A stretch of DNA of 64,000 bases from Rostrohypoxylon terebratum (GCA_022497145.1 MU385858.1:62001-126000); one strand, 5' to 3'; positions 1 to 13,000 are shown, counted from the stretch's first letter. The notes: a model not told the origin generated them from the sequence alone. Numbers and translations are program-made.

Positions 1-3000
1 GACTGGAAGGGTGTTCAAGCTGTGGTGCGACGTGATGACTTCATTGCGAGCATCGTCAACTTCGACAATGAAAAGCAGATGACTAAGGCCCTGCGAACTC
101 TCATGCGAAACAAATTTTTGAATCAGGGAGATTTTACATACGAAAAGGTGAACCGTGCCAGTAAGGCCTGTGGTCCGTTAGTTCAATGGGTAGAGGCCCA
201 AGTTAATTACTCTGAGATCCTCGACAGAGTCGGTCCTCTACGAGAGGAGGTGGATCAGCTTGAGGAGCAAGCCCTCCAGACAAAGGCTGAAGCAAAGGCT
301 GTTGAAAGCACAATCATCAGTCTAGAGCAAAGCATTGCGACTTACAAGACCGAATACGCCGCTCTTATCAGTGAGACCCAGGCCATCAAGGCCGAGATGT
401 CTCGTGTTCAATTCAAGGTGGACCGAAGTGTAAGACTACTCGACAGTCTTTCCTCAGAACGTACCCGTTGGGAAGACGGAAGCAAATCATTTGAGACTCA
501 AATTAGCACTTTGGTTGGAGATGTCCTAGTGGCTGCGGCTTTCCTAGCCTACAGTGGTCTATATGACCAGACCTTCCGAAAGTCGATGATGGAAGACTGG
601 TTGCATCAATTACATCTTTCCGGGATCAGCTTTAAACCTCACAATCCCGTTACAGAATACTTGTCGACTGCCGACGAGCGACTCGGTTGGCAAGAGAATA
701 CCTTACCCGTTGACGATCTCTGCACAGAAAACGCCATCATCCTTAAGCGGTTCAACCGGTACCCACTGATTATCGACCCCTCGGGCAGAGTTACCGAATT
801 TCTTCAGCGCGAATGCAAAGACCGCCGTCTTACTGTTACTAGTTTCTTGGATGATTCGTTCACCAAGCAATTAGAGAGTTCTCTCCGATTCGGAAACCCG
901 ATCCTCATTCAAGATGCCGAACATCTCGACCCCATTCTCAATCATGTCCTCAACAAGGAGTACCAAAAGACGGGCGGTCGTGTACTCATTCAGCTTGGCA
1001 AGCAGGAAATTGATTTCTCGCCTGCATTCAAGATTTATTTGTCCACCAGAGATCCCTCTGCTACATTCCCACCCGATATTTGCAGTCGAACCACATTCGT
1101 CAACTTTACTGTCACACAAAGCAGTCTGCAGACCCAGTCCCTTAACGATGTCCTGAAATCCGAGAGACCGGATGTCGACGAGAGAAGATCAAATCTCATC
1201 AAACTTCAAGGCGAGTTCAAGGTACATCTTCGACAACTCGAGAAGCGTCTTCTCCAAGCCCTTAACGAATCCCGTGGTAACATTCTGGATGATGACAATG
1301 TCATTGAGACCCTCGAGACCCTCAAGACAGAAGCTGGTGAAATCACGGCCAAGATAAGCAACACCGAAGGCGTTATGGCTGAAGTAGAGGAGATCACATT
1401 ACAGTACAGTATCATAGCGCGATCATGCAGTGCCGTGTTTGCTGTTCTTGAGCAATTGCACTACCTCAACCACTTCTATCAATTCTCGCTCCAGTATTTC
1501 CTGGACATTTTCCACTCTGTTCTCCACGGTAATAAGAACTTAACTGGCCAGACTGACTTCAACGTTCGCCGAGACATCATCATCAAGGACTTATTCGTGA
1601 CCACATTCAAAAGAACAGCTTTGGGTCTACTACAGAAGGATCGAATCACACTAGCTATGCTCCTTACTCAAGCCTCGCCTTACAAGATGGACAAGGGTCT
1701 GATTGACATCATCCTCGATGACCGCATCGAGGGCAAGGATCTTTCTACCGAAGGTGATGCGAAGGACGAGACATTCTCTAGAGCTAAGAAGCTTGTCGTA
1801 CTGAAGGACAAACTCGATCAAGTACCCTCCGCCGCCTGGGACACGTTCCTATCGGAAGAATTAGCCGAGAACGTCATCCCCCAAATCTGGGACGCCAATA
1901 CCGAGCCATTCGATCAGGGTTTACTCTCACTACTTCTCGTCAAGCTCTTCCGACTTGACCGTTTTGTCCCAGCTGCAGAGCGGTTCGTCGCATCAGTCTT
2001 CGGAGCCGAACTATTTGACATTGTCGATGATCTCAAAGAAACTATCAACCAAGTCCCGTCAACCCGTCCTATCTCGCTTGTCTCAAGTCCTGGTTTCGAT
2101 GCCAGCTACAAGGTCGACAATTTGGTTGAGAGAACGCGTGTCAGATGCACCAACATCGCTATGGGTTCGAATGAAAGTCTTGCAAGCGCAGACAAAGCAA
2201 TCAGCAACGCAGCACAGGTCGGATCTTGGGTTTTGATCAAGAACGTCCATCTCGCACCAACTTGGTTACAATCTTTGGAGAAGCGCATGGAATCTCTCAA
2301 CCCGCACTCCGATTTCAGACTGTTCCTATCGATGGAGTCCAGCCCTAAGATTCCTGTTAACTTGCTTCGCGCATCTCGTGTGCTCATGTACGAACAACCA
2401 GCTGGTGTCCGCGCCAACATGAAGGATTCGATGTCTTCTCTCACAGACCGAGCTACGAAGAGCCCCGTGGAACGTGGCCGTCTATACCTACTACTGTCTT
2501 TCCTGCACGCTGTCGTTCAAGAACGTCTACGCTACGCACCGAATTTGGGTTGGAAGGGATTCTGGGAATTTAACGACAGCGATGTAAGTCATCCCCTAAT
2601 ACTACGATTGATAACAGATGATCTAACCTATCTATAGTACGAATGTTCTGCCTTCATCGTTGATACATGGGTAGAGTCTGTGGCACAAAGCCGCTCAAAC
2701 ATTAACCCACAAAACATCCCCTGGGACATGATCCGCTACCTAGTCCGCGAAACTTACGGCGGCAAGATTGACGACGAAGGCGATTTCAACCGCCTGACAG
2801 AACTGGTCAACCAATCTCTTACACCAGCAGCCTATGAAATTGGGCACAAACTAGTTGAAGGCAGTGAGAAGGATGGACAAGAAGCGAGCCTCGTGGTACC
2901 GTCTGGCACTTCGCTACAAGAATTCATGGGGTGGATCCAGAAACTACCTGAACGCGAACCACCAACTTACTTGGGCCTACCTGCCAACGCAGAGAAGCTG

Positions 3001-3093
3001 CTGTTGGTTGGGCTTGGTAGGAGCCTGATAGGAAACCTGAAGAAGGTGACGGAGTTATTGGACGAAGGAGAGCAACTTTTGGGAGAGGTTTGA
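1..3093 (+). CDS. dyn1: Cytoplasmic dynein heavy chain, C-terminal part (5' cut by window edge)
   Basis: This is the motor subunit of cytoplasmic dynein, which walks to microtubule minus ends and drives nuclear migration and retrograde transport in hyphae. The frame is open from base 1, so the gene starts outside the window; about 1012 residues are present. Exon 1 ends at 2583 and a 54 bp intron (2584-2637, gtaagt...ctatag) joins in frame to the last exon, stop at 3093. In order one sees the end of the microtubule-binding tip, the returning coiled-coil stalk (residues about 60-160, heptad-rich, LREEVDQLEEQ), the AAA5 region (YPLIIDPSGRVTEFLQRE), AAA6 (ISLVSSPGFDAS; GSWVLIKNVHLAP) and the C-terminal domain. 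These strings are dynein hallmarks; the WxKNVHLA segment is nearly invariant. Known as nudA in Aspergillus and ro-1 in Neurospora. Identification is certain; only the 5' limit is missing. Confidence 0.97.
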
Positions 3094-4816
3094 TGCTCTA
3101 GTACGAAGTTGACGAGGTTGTGAACGCTGTTCGTTCATTGGGGAGTTTGGTCTTTTCTTCTATGCAGGCTTCGAGATTACAAACTTCATACCCTGATACC
3201 CCCCTTTTAGTTTTAGATTGTTATCTCTATACTTCTCTTCCATCACGAGTGTATTAGATACAGTATACTCAATAATTGAATTGTTGCTTTACTATCCAGG
3301 AGTACGAAGTATTCTCGGCCCAATAGGATCGTATAGCCAAATCATCGTAGATCTGATTCGCAGAGGTTTTGCTTGGAGTGACGACACGTCGGGCACTGAC
3401 ATCATTTCTGTGTACTGCACGTAGCAGAGTTGTATTCTGTTTAGCGGCTCCAACTATGCACGTTTCCTGTGCTCGACACCCAATCAGACGATCCGTATTT
3501 CAAATCGTAATGACTACTACAAATTCCCTTGGTCGTACCTATTTGTAAAGATGGTGTAGATTTTTACCGATAGGAAAGCGAACAGACGGTGCTAAGTGAA
3601 ATATTGCACAAGTAGTAACAGCGAGGTAAGCCCTAATTGATCGTATTTGTATGGATTAGATACTCCGAACTAAAAGGGGGCAAGCGAATAAGGAACGAGG
3701 TACTACTTCTAGGGGGTACGCATAAAGGAGGTTATACGTACGATATGATACGATAAGAAAATATGTACATACATAGCACAAGTAACTAGGTAGGTACCTA
3801 CTGAAAATGCCAGTGTTCCAAAATCTACGGTGTGGATGCATCCATGCTGCATCTTATCTACCTAGTACGGAGTTCCCCCTCCTTCTTCCCAAAAATCAGG
3901 TAGTGGTACGTACCACGGTGACCTGCTGCTGGGTGCGGCTGCACAAGCAAGGAGATGGGCCTAGATAAAAAAGCTTGGCATAGAGAAAAAGAGGGACTGG
4001 CAATTCAGTGGGAATGATCAAAAACCTTGAATCCTTGAAGGGATTGAAACCTCGGAAGTACTCCGTACTCCGCGGCCGACCCTACCTAAGTACAGCATAC
4101 TAGGTAGCGAGCATGCCAACTGCGTCCCTGCCTAGCTGCCTCGTACTCTCCTTTTGGGTTGCTTCCAAATGATTCTTCTCCGAGTTTACCGGAAGCCGGA
4201 ATATACTTGGGTACCTACACACTATTAGGAAGGCGGTTGCGAGGGCGAAAGGCGAAGGAGAAGGCGCAAGACCTAAAACGTCTGATGATATTTTTACGAT
4301 ATTATAGCGTCCAAGCTAATGAGGGTTCGACGAACATTAGACATTAGGACAAACGATTGAGCATGTTTCTCGCTTATTGGGCGCACGGGTTGGTGCAGGC
4401 GAACGGTAGCCTACCTAGTAAGTCTTCGAGCTGCTCTACAAAGACCCAGGAACTAGGGAGCGAAACCAGAGGCGTACATGTAGCCCATCATTGAATACGG
4501 CGCGGATGCGCGGATAGGTGTATCTTCTAGGATATCCATATGTACATAGGCTGGGAGATGATATGTTGTGTAGCCAAGTTGGCCGTGTGCCGTGTGCCGT
4601 GTTGGTTTCGATTTATTATTGATCTATTGATTTAGTAGGTACATAGAATGAGATGAGGATCTTGACGATTTGAGTGGAAATTTGATTGATTTGATTGATA
4701 TCAGAATCCTAGATTATCACCTAATCACCTAATCAGATGACAGGGATTGGAGATTGATTACGTTTTGTTGAAGTTGGCAGACCGCCTTCCGCCTTCCGAG
4801 ATATTACTACGATCAG

Positions 4817-4836
4817 CCAATCGTCAGGTGAAGATT
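4817..4836 (+). promoter_or_regulatory. CCAAT-N12-RWT site (HapX/CBC-like), distal copy
   Basis: CCAAT at 4817-4821, twelve bases, then ATT at 4834-4836. This fits CSAATN12RWT, the composite site described in Aspergillus for the CCAAT-binding complex with the iron regulator HapX. HapX and SreA repress each other's genes in aspergilli, so such a site before sreA makes sense. About 1.75 kb from the start codon, so distance is a weakness; the RWT half matches by chance one time in 16. Confidence 0.4.
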
Positions 4837-4908
4837 ACAAAAAGTTCATGCTACTAGGGACTAATGGGACTACTCTCGTCATGTTACCAAATCTGATCTA
4901 CGTTGCGG

Positions 4909-4928
4909 CCAATCAGAGGTGGTTTAAT
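4909..4928 (+). promoter_or_regulatory. CCAAT-N12-RWT site (HapX/CBC-like), proximal copy
   Basis: CCAAT at 4909-4913, twelve bases, then AAT at 4926-4928, again fitting CSAATN12RWT. It has the same orientation as the copy 92 bp upstream, and both begin CCAATC with a GGTG in the spacer. Two matches close together before an sreA gene raise the chance that they are real. Confidence 0.42.
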
Positions 4929-5112
4929 AATAATCCGCTCGACTCTCATTCAACCGGGACGCCGACATTCGGGATGGGTCTCTTATATCTTTTTTGAGAA
5001 ATGGCAGATCCATGTTTTAGTTCATGCTAGGGTGCGCTAGAGTGCGCTAGTCGGCACTAGCCTTATGGAGAGCATTTATCCCAGCAATCCAGCGACTCAG
5101 TTCAGCGTTGTT

Positions 5113-5144
5113 TTAGAGTGGCCTTAGAGTGGCCTTAGAGTGGC
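5113..5144 (+). repeat. 11-bp tandem repeat, three copies (TTAGAGTGGCC)
   Basis: TTAGAGTGGC occurs at 5113, 5124 and 5135 with an 11 bp period. It sits in the sreA upstream region. No function can be read from it. Confidence 0.85.
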
Positions 5145-5330
5145 TTCAGCTGGAAGGTACCCCCTAAGGATGAATCGTAGAATGAACCTAACGAACCTAA
5201 CTTGGTAAGCTCAAGACCTAAGAGTCTAAGACTTGTCCAGCCCACGAGTCCAACCCACGAGTCTCGTCTCTGACAATTTCACATCCAACTAGTACTTTCG
5301 ACGTTCGTACAATCACAGTGAACCACTAAC

Positions 5331-5369
5331 ATCCACCACAATCCACCACAGTCCACCACAGTCCACCAC
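5331..5369 (+). repeat. 10-bp tandem repeat, about four copies (RTCCACCACA)
   Basis: ATCCACCACA, ATCCACCACA, GTCCACCACA and GTCCACCAC follow one another directly. A C-rich, G-poor strand of this kind is common just upstream of fungal transcription starts, so this may mark the start of the sreA leader. Confidence 0.85.
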
Positions 5370-6593
5370 CACTACACTCACACACACTCAAATCGCACAC
5401 ACACACCCCCTTCCCATGTGGCATTCCCAATCCGATTTCATCTACCGTCGCGACCACCAACTCATCCAGATCAGATTATCTACTCCCTCGAATCTCCGAG
5501 TTTCACCTCGGACCAGACACTCGCTTTAATCTCTTTGTCTTACAACCTTGGAACTGCCCGTTGTATGACAATCCCTTTCCCACTCCGACTTGTCCGATCT
5601 TATCTCCACGGATCAATCCCGACGTGGCGGAGCATAAGCTGGTTTAAGTCGTAGCCTGTCGTCTGTCACTGTCACCCGTGGCCTGTCGAAACTACCTACC
5701 TCAGCCTTCACCCTATTGCCAGCCTGCCAGCCTACCAGTTTACTACTACTACTGTTACTAGGGCTAGGTATCGACCGCCTACGTACGAAGTGAAGTGCCT
5801 TGACAGCGAGGGTGGACGCATGCGGTACAGAGCATAACAACTCCTGCAGTGCTCCGTAGAAGTACATACTGTACATACCGTATATATCGTGCACACCTAT
5901 ACTGGAAAACGCCTGTCCTCGTCCTCGTGATCCGGGCATGGCCATATTCCGTAACCATAACAGCACAAGAATCAACCCTTCATCACTCCACCCCTTCCTG
6001 CGCTTAACCCATCTTCACCTGTCTGCTCCGTCTGCTCCGGCCCTACGTCTATGAGGAACCCACACGAACCTCTAGGAACATTGTCCCCTTGCGTCCGTGT
6101 CCACCCCATAGTCCCGTCTTGAACCCACCCCAGGTGACTTCGCTGTCAACTGTACATAGTCGAATCACTGACCTACAACCCTATTACGGCTCCTCTTTTT
6201 TTCATCTACCACCGTATGCAACTGCTTTAGGGCGGCATAGATCTTGTATGGACTACAAGTCGCCACTATTCAAACTAATAAGCATTACGAGCAGTCACGA
6301 CACATCGTAGCCCTTGCGACACTTCTTCGGTCGATCACTTACTAGTTGACCCACAACACTTCTTGTTCCTTGAGCCGCCAATATCTCGAATCTCGAACAT
6401 CGATCAGAATTCTTGCATCGACCATCACCCATCCCATCATCTTGTTCCTCTCTAAGGATTACTCCCGCTTTGGGTTCTGACCCGGACCTCCATGTTACCA
6501 TAGGACAAAGAAAGGTACCAGTCGCGACGACGGCCGTAGTTGTGTCACGATTAGGCCAATCCTTCGAAAGGATTTAATCGACGTAGCGTCATT

Positions 6594-8401
6594 ATGGAGG
6601 TTGCCCCTTATCCGTATGCGAATCTTCCCAGATCCGATCCGAACTCTATGAGAACCGCGCTCCCCTCACGTCCTGTTCTCTCTAGGGAGGGCACACAACC
6701 GTCGGAAACCATGTCCATTCAAAACGCCTCCTCCGTTGGCTCGAGAAGCCCAGCAGTCTTAAGCCAGAGTGATTTCTCAGACGCACCCAGCCCATCGATA
6801 CAAGGATCCGAACGAGTCCATTCTAAAAGTCCGTCCCCCTTCGAAACAGCCCGTCAAGAAAATTGGGCTACCGCAAAGCCGAATTCCACGTCCAGCCAGA
6901 CTGGCCAGGTGTGCAGGTAAGTAGACTAGCTACCAGGAGAGTATTTGACGGATCCTAATTCGGGTTTAGTAATTGTCATACTACGAGAACGCCGTTATGG
7001 AGGCGTTCGCCTCAGGGGGCTACCATTTGTAATGCGTGTGGATTGTATTGGAAGGCGAGGAATTCGTCTCGCCCGACGAATCTCAAGCGGCCGCCATCGG
7101 TAGTATCTACAACGCCGAAGAAAACGCCCGAAAAACCATCTACCAGCTCCTGCTCCCAGAATAATTCGGCCAATATCCCAGGCGCAACGTACGTCGCAGC
7201 AGATCAGATGCCCAACGGATCGTGTCCGGGAGGAGGACGGTGTAATGGTACAGGCGGTGCGGAGGGATGTAGTGGCTGCCCAGCTTATAACAACCGGGTG
7301 GCAAAAAGTGCCCAACTCCAAAATCAAAACCGGCAGTCCAGCAACGAACAGAGAAGTCCTTCGGACGATGGTCCAACTCCAATTGACATAAATGCGCAAC
7401 AAGTTGCGGCTCAGACGACTGTTGTTATAGCTTGTCAAAATTGTGGTACTACGATAACTCCATTATGGCGTCGCGACGAATCTGGTCATACCATATGCAA
7501 TGCCTGCGGTATGTGTGTATCTAGTTTTTTTTTATTACCTTTTTACCCGTGAGATGCTCGCTGAACATGAATCACAGGACTATACTACAAACTCCACGGA
7601 GTTCACCGACCAGTAACGATGAAGAAATCAGTCATAAAGAGGAGGAAGCGTGTAATACCGGCAAATCAAATGGAAATGGATGGAGGAGCAGAGGACATGA
7701 TGGCGGTCGATTCGATTGAACAGCAGAGCCAATATGCCGAATCTGAAATGGAACGGGGAAGTATCAACGAAGACGGGTCTGTTAATCTCGGGATGCGTCG
7801 TAAAACCGAGCATCCTCTCACATTGCTCCCCGATCCGATCCGATCTGGTGCGGGATCAACCCCAGTATCCACCGACCTCATGGCATACCACAACACCAGT
7901 GCTCCACATCATATAGTCGATATTCGGGATTCTCTTATCGACGATAATCGTCTGGCTCCACTAACGTCTATCTCGGTTTCGAGCGATCGTCAGTCGTCCT
8001 TGTCGCCAGCTTCATTCCTCTCCCCATCGAGGAAACGCTCCTTCTCGGGAACCGAGTCGGAATACGCCCCGAGCGAACCGGGCTACGATAGTTCAAAGAG
8101 GTTATCATCGATCAAGTCACTTCTCAACCCGTCCTTCGAATCGAGTCCGAGTTTCCGCGGAGGAGATAACACACCTGAATCGTTGCGACTTCGGTCGCCA
8201 GCCAACTCGCTCATATTAGCACCGAGCCCCAGTCCGCAATTAGTTTCCTCAAACATATTGCCGAGCCTACATTCTAGAGAGAGCACAGTGGAGGATGAAA
8301 GAACGAAAGCCGGTCGACTCGCGGCTTTGCAACAGGAAACAGAACGAATGCGCCAAATACTCGCAGCCAAGGAGCGTGAGATGGCAGCGCTACAAAAATA
8401 G
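6594..8401 (+). CDS. sreA: SreA/Urbs1/SRE-type GATA factor, iron-responsive repressor of siderophore and iron-uptake genes
   Basis: A nuclear GATA zinc-finger repressor that shuts off siderophore synthesis and iron uptake when iron is plentiful. Exons 6594-6916, 6970-7508 and 7578-8401 give 561 residues; introns are 53 and 69 bp. Two class-IV fingers, both C-x2-C-x17-C-x2-C, lie at C107/C110/C128/C131 and C263/C266/C284/C287. Between them (C193-C211) is the four-cysteine block CPGGGRCNGTGG...GCSGC, which is diagnostic of this family and is needed for iron sensing in known members. After finger 2 comes a basic tail (IKRRKR), a long Ser/Pro-rich region, and a C-terminal heptad helix (about 530-561) thought to dimerise. 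Both introns interrupt finger coding: intron 1 lies between the first two cysteines and intron 2 lies directly after CNACG. The ATG at 6594 opens the frame; the in-frame ATGs inside are less likely. Confidence 0.96.
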
Positions 8402-9444
8402 TCATTAATATCCCCCCTTGAATTAGCGCTAATGATTTACTGCTTTGATGATCAAGATTTACGATTGGAATTATCGGCGTTGCTCTACGGAAACATGGCG
8501 AAAACGCAAAAGGATGAGCCCGAGGATCTGAGGCGTCAAAAGGAGAGCTAAGCTAGTGGCATTTGCTTTGAAATAACATACCTAGGCAGCATATGTGCTC
8601 GGCGTACAAGAGTCCCAGAAACACATGAAAGGACTACGGGGGCAAGGTGTTCGAATTGCATTGCATGGTTGCAAAATCCCGTGTCGGAGGCAATCTCAAC
8701 GGAAATTGAATTTTAAAGGGGAATTTCTCACACGAACTATAGAAGGTACGGGAAAGGGGTATGGTACGGACGGAGGCAAAGGATCGGTATGAGGCGGTTT
8801 TCTCGGTATTGTTACCTATATATACCTGAGGGGTTAGGCAGCTTCTCGCACATGACCGCCCAACTCAGGTGAAATTAATGAACTTATGTGAGCCTCTTCA
8901 AGAACACAGCGTCTCATACTCAAGTGCCTAAATTGTCAAAAAGTCAAATGAACGCATAGGATCACAGGAAATGAAATCCCATTGAATTTATCTTGGCTCT
9001 AATATCACTATCACTAGACTCCAAACCATTCACATGCCAACATGGTTTTACACGGTAAAACCCGTCGCGTTTATTCGTACATCTCAGGCCATCATCACCA
9101 GCCTAACGGTCCCTACACTTGGTATAACTAATCAAGTTTCTAAATACCTGTGTTCCAACCCGTAAATTTTTCATTTCTCGCCTAGTTTTCATATGAAGTC
9201 GGACCTTGTTAGAAAAGGCTCGCACTTCGTCACCCCACAGTCTCTCAGGTAGATATAATGATAATCGTCCTTTCCAAGACAGGAAACCCAGTTCTCCTTC
9301 TCACTCTCCTCCGTTGCTTAACACCTCGGATTCTCCGCGGTATACGTCCGCTTGGCAGCCGGAACCCTTTTTCTTCCCAAGCAAGGCAGGCTAGGGTACG
9401 GTACGGTACGGTAGGCTAGAGCAGGGTAAACGGGATAATGGGTC
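8402..9444. other. sreA 3' region and tvp15 3' region (convergent genes)
   Basis: No gene seen. The two genes face each other, so this holds both 3' untranslated regions. A small repeat of GGTAC (9396-9412) sits near the tvp15 stop. Short open frames at 8595 and 9206 have no recognisable features. Confidence 0.6.
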
Positions 9445-10043
9445 TTAGACCTGCTCGGCGCCCCAGCCCTGGTCGGCCTCGCGCATGTTGGCGGGGGGCT
9501 CGACGGAGGGGACGAACTCGAGGGCGGCGTAGGCGAGGCCGACGACGCCGACTATGGAGCCGGCGATGATGCGGAGGACGCCGTTGTTGAGGAGGATGGA
9601 GCCGACGAAGACGTAGAAGATGCCGCGGCCGAGGAAGGAAAACATGAAGGAGGCGTAGCGGGACACTTGGGGCGGGATCTGGAATTCGAGGAGGGCTACG
9701 CCCAGGCCGAAGACTAGGACGTAGGCGCCGATGATGATGGATTGGCTGGAGAGGGGGGGTGGTTAGTAGGGAAGTGGAGGGTTGGGGGAGAAAGGTGTTG
9801 CCCTGGGCCGGGAAAGGTGGATGCTAGAGGTCGTCGGGAGGTCGGGAAACGTACAAGCTTGCGTTGAAAAACTGCGATATACCTCCCAGCACCATGATCA
9901 CGCCCACGGCGAGGTTGACGATTCGGCTACGAGGGAAAGTGCAATGTTAGCTAATGCTTTTCATCTCTCTATTCACGAATACGCGACAAAGGAAATGGAA
10001 ATTCGATATAGGTATTCGCGTACAATGAGTCGGAGAAGTCCAT
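9445..10043 (-). CDS. tvp15: Tvp15/COPI-associated Golgi membrane protein
   Basis: A small integral membrane protein of late Golgi vesicles (COPI_assoc family). Three exons on the minus strand: 10043-10024, 9926-9855 and 9745-9445, giving 130 residues. The tiny first exon encodes MDFSDS and splices inside the Phe codon to RIVNLAVGVIMVLGG, the family's typical N terminus. Four hydrophobic helices can be seen: about 9-27, 33-52, 66-85 and 88-108 (LRIIAGSIVGVVGLAYAALE). The C-terminal tail after PSVEPPANM is acidic and cytosolic. The last exon is visibly richer in GC than the flanks. Introns are 97 and 109 bp. The start is fixed by the only frame that gives the MDFSD N terminus. Family is secure; the precise transport role is not known even in yeast. 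Confidence 0.88.
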
Positions 10044-13000
10044 CTTTGCGATTCGGTTAAGTGTTTATTCGCGCGATAAGTATACGATAAGTATACGGTT
10101 TGATTTTTGTGTGATGTTGGATCGACGAACGGTAGTTCTGCCAAGGACAAGGGGACGCGCGGAACTTGTTGATCGGCTCGTAGCTTTATATAGCTAAGCA
10201 ATATGGGAATAAGGATACGAGGCTCGCGATGTCAGGCTGGCGTGGAATAAGGATAGTGTTTCGCTCCAGGCAGACGCTTTATTTTTCTCTGATCGGTTGC
10301 GGATTGGGATCTGTATGGACAGATTGGGACGGATTGGGGATGTTTGTGTTAGGTTTGCGTCAGGAGGCCGGAGCTAGGTAAGTTTTCTTTTCGATAGGGG
10401 AGAGCTTTCCAGTTCTATGCGAGCTACCTTTTCGCTAGCGCGGGCAGGGGTGCGTACCCGTGCGTCGTGGGTGCAGGGGTTGTCGTCATCTATTTTTTTC
10501 AGCCACGCGAGCTCAGCCTTATTCATCTAGATGTGGCGCGGATCTCAACCATTTCGGAGTTTTATCAGGATTTCAAGAACCTAATTTATAGGGGTCAACT
10601 TCGCAACTTTCTTGCGATAAGTATTAGCGATGAGACGAGATGGGATGGAAAGCCCAATAGAATGCATCAATCACATATGAATGATACATACCTATCAATG
10701 AACACAGAAATTAATCAAATACATTCGATTTTTTTTCATAATGCGCAATAACATGTCTTCTTTCTCACATAAATCCATCATGTTTTTCATTTGCTCCGAC
10801 TCAACAACACTCTAATAAGGCTGTCACCAAGTGTGAATTAATATATAGCCGTCGTTTCCATAACATCAACGCAGTTCATTAATATCACACACCTTTGCTA
10901 GACGTAAAGGACAATATTTTTTTCATTCCTAGGTATCTATATATTAATGAATTCCATCTCAATCTGCCTTGTAATGGATCGCAGGCACTTTAAAAAAGGT
11001 ATGTAATCTGAGTTACCGTACATGACAGAATCCATCTGACCTAACTTACAAGACCGAACAGATTATAAAAAAGGCATTCCCTACATGGGTCTTTTCAATC
11101 TTCGCTATCACTAAGATGATTACCTAAATATTAAACAAGTCGAAAGTGGGCACAGGAAAGCTACTGAATTCCGTGAGCCTTAAAGTCAGAGCTGTGACAA
11201 AATATTCCGCGACCAAAATTGCCTACATATCGAATACCCTAGCCTCACCTTACTCTTTCGGGGTCGGGGGATTTGTCTGGGATCCCCTAAATTGAAACTT
11301 CAATTCTCAGTTTACCCATATGAAGAGACACTTCTCCTTCTCCTTTTCTTTTCAACTAAATATTATTCGAATACGCCAATTCATGTATCACAGCTTAAGA
11401 TACCTGCAGTACCCCCGCCCCTAGTCCGTAACTCGGCATAAGCCGGTGGCCTGTTGAAGAACAGAGACAGTAACATGTCGGCGCATGCGCATTCGAATAC
11501 GTCTTTGCCAACCCTAACACTAAGACTGGGGACGAAGTAAACGCGAAGATAGCGACGGGCCGTGGCGAGAACAAAGTTCAACCTCAGAGGGCGTGGTCGA
11601 GATTCCAACAGTCTCGGACTGCAAGACATTTTGTATGTGTCTAAAAATTTTCTCCGGAGGGTTACTCATTATCAGTGTCAGCTCTAAGATACGCATTGAT
11701 ACCAGAACGTCGACTACCCACTTCATTCAATAGTCTTCAAGCATACATATTGGTCGACACCATCTAATAGTGATCTCACTAAGGGTCACAGGGAATACCA
11801 GCTTGTCAGAAGTCACCGAAGCCATGAAGTGGAAATGCAAGTAACATGGAAGCTCGTCTCAAATCAATCGCTTCCACATCATCTAGCCTCGACAGGCGAT
11901 CTACGGCTGAGTTGTTGATGGTTTTAGTCCGAGTTGACGAGAGTAGATAATAAATCCGGACAGAGGATGCTGACTTCGACAAGATAAGGCAAAGCTACAA
12001 TACATCCTTTCCATAATTATGGGCTCTGGACTCTGAGCTCATACGGTACAGCATCAAGAAGTCTGCGTCTACATAAGGAACCGGGGGTCCAGCAGATGAT
12101 GTTACGCAATAATATACCCCATGAGCTCTATCACGATACATTATACTCATAGTGAGAGCCTCTCCATGTATATGGCAGGGTATTAGTGGGGTGGGAGAGT
12201 ACAAAATTCATGATGGATCCATATTGCGGTCGTTGAAATAATCCGTTACACCCATTCGGATATAGGTAGAGGTCGCCAAGAGAGTTGTGGTAATATTACC
12301 AGCAAAAATCTGTCTCATGTGCCCCCACTTTCCTCCCAGATACTTAAAAATTTATAAGTTAGCGACCTTCGCGGACACATGCAACTTCATTAGCCCAACA
12401 TTTCCGATGGTAATGAGATGGGTGGATATGATTTCAATGTAAAAAATACCGGTACAGTTCCGTCCACCAATGGTTGGTCTGATAGTCACACTTGTTTACT
12501 AGAAATGGTGCAGATGTGATATCCGATGGTTGCCAAGGACAGAATGAGATGTCAATCCAACCTTCACCGACGAACTCTAGTGCGATATTTCATGTGCTCG
12601 TCTGTTCTGATTCAAGGGCGATAACCTTTTCTACGGATGTTTCGGTCCCGAGAAAAAATTCAGATATATGATATAACGATTAGTGATATCCCATCGCTGC
12701 TATCAATTACATCTTGGTGTAATTTCGATCAACTAAGTATTGTATAACAGGTCGTATCTGAGTACAAACTTGAGATCAAATTCAAGAGTGCAGAATCGAC
12801 GAAGTAAGATCGAGCTATGGAATCGTATGTCCAACAACCGGCGTCAAGGAGGGTTTTCTTGGACTACTCGATCTTCACTGTTTCGTTTTGTTCCGAAGTC
12901 TGCCACATACGCACATCGCACGTTTGGGATCCAAACTCTATCTCCCCATCGGTGTTTCGCATCCTCACCGGCGATGTTGTGCTTACCTAGTAGTGGCTCA

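Larger units (their letters stand above)
3094..6593. other. 3.5 kb spacer: dynein 3' region and sreA upstream region
   Basis: No credible gene is visible. Short open frames exist (for example 5418-5654 and 6089-6310) but none has a recognisable motif or codon pattern. The first 1.5 kb is rich in TAC/GTA steps and TAGGTACCTA-like words. From about 5200 the plus strand becomes C- and CT-rich (CCACCACA repeats, many TCC/CTC runs) with few ATGs, as expected for the core promoter and a long 5' leader of the GATA gene that starts at 6594. Two HapX/CBC-like sites lie at 4817-4836 and 4909-4928. Two short tandem repeats lie at 5113-5144 and 5331-5369. Confidence 0.6.

Noticed and set aside
5418..5654. 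78-codon frame in the sreA upstream region
   Set aside because: It opens with GTG rather than ATG in its frame and shows no family feature; likely leader sequence.
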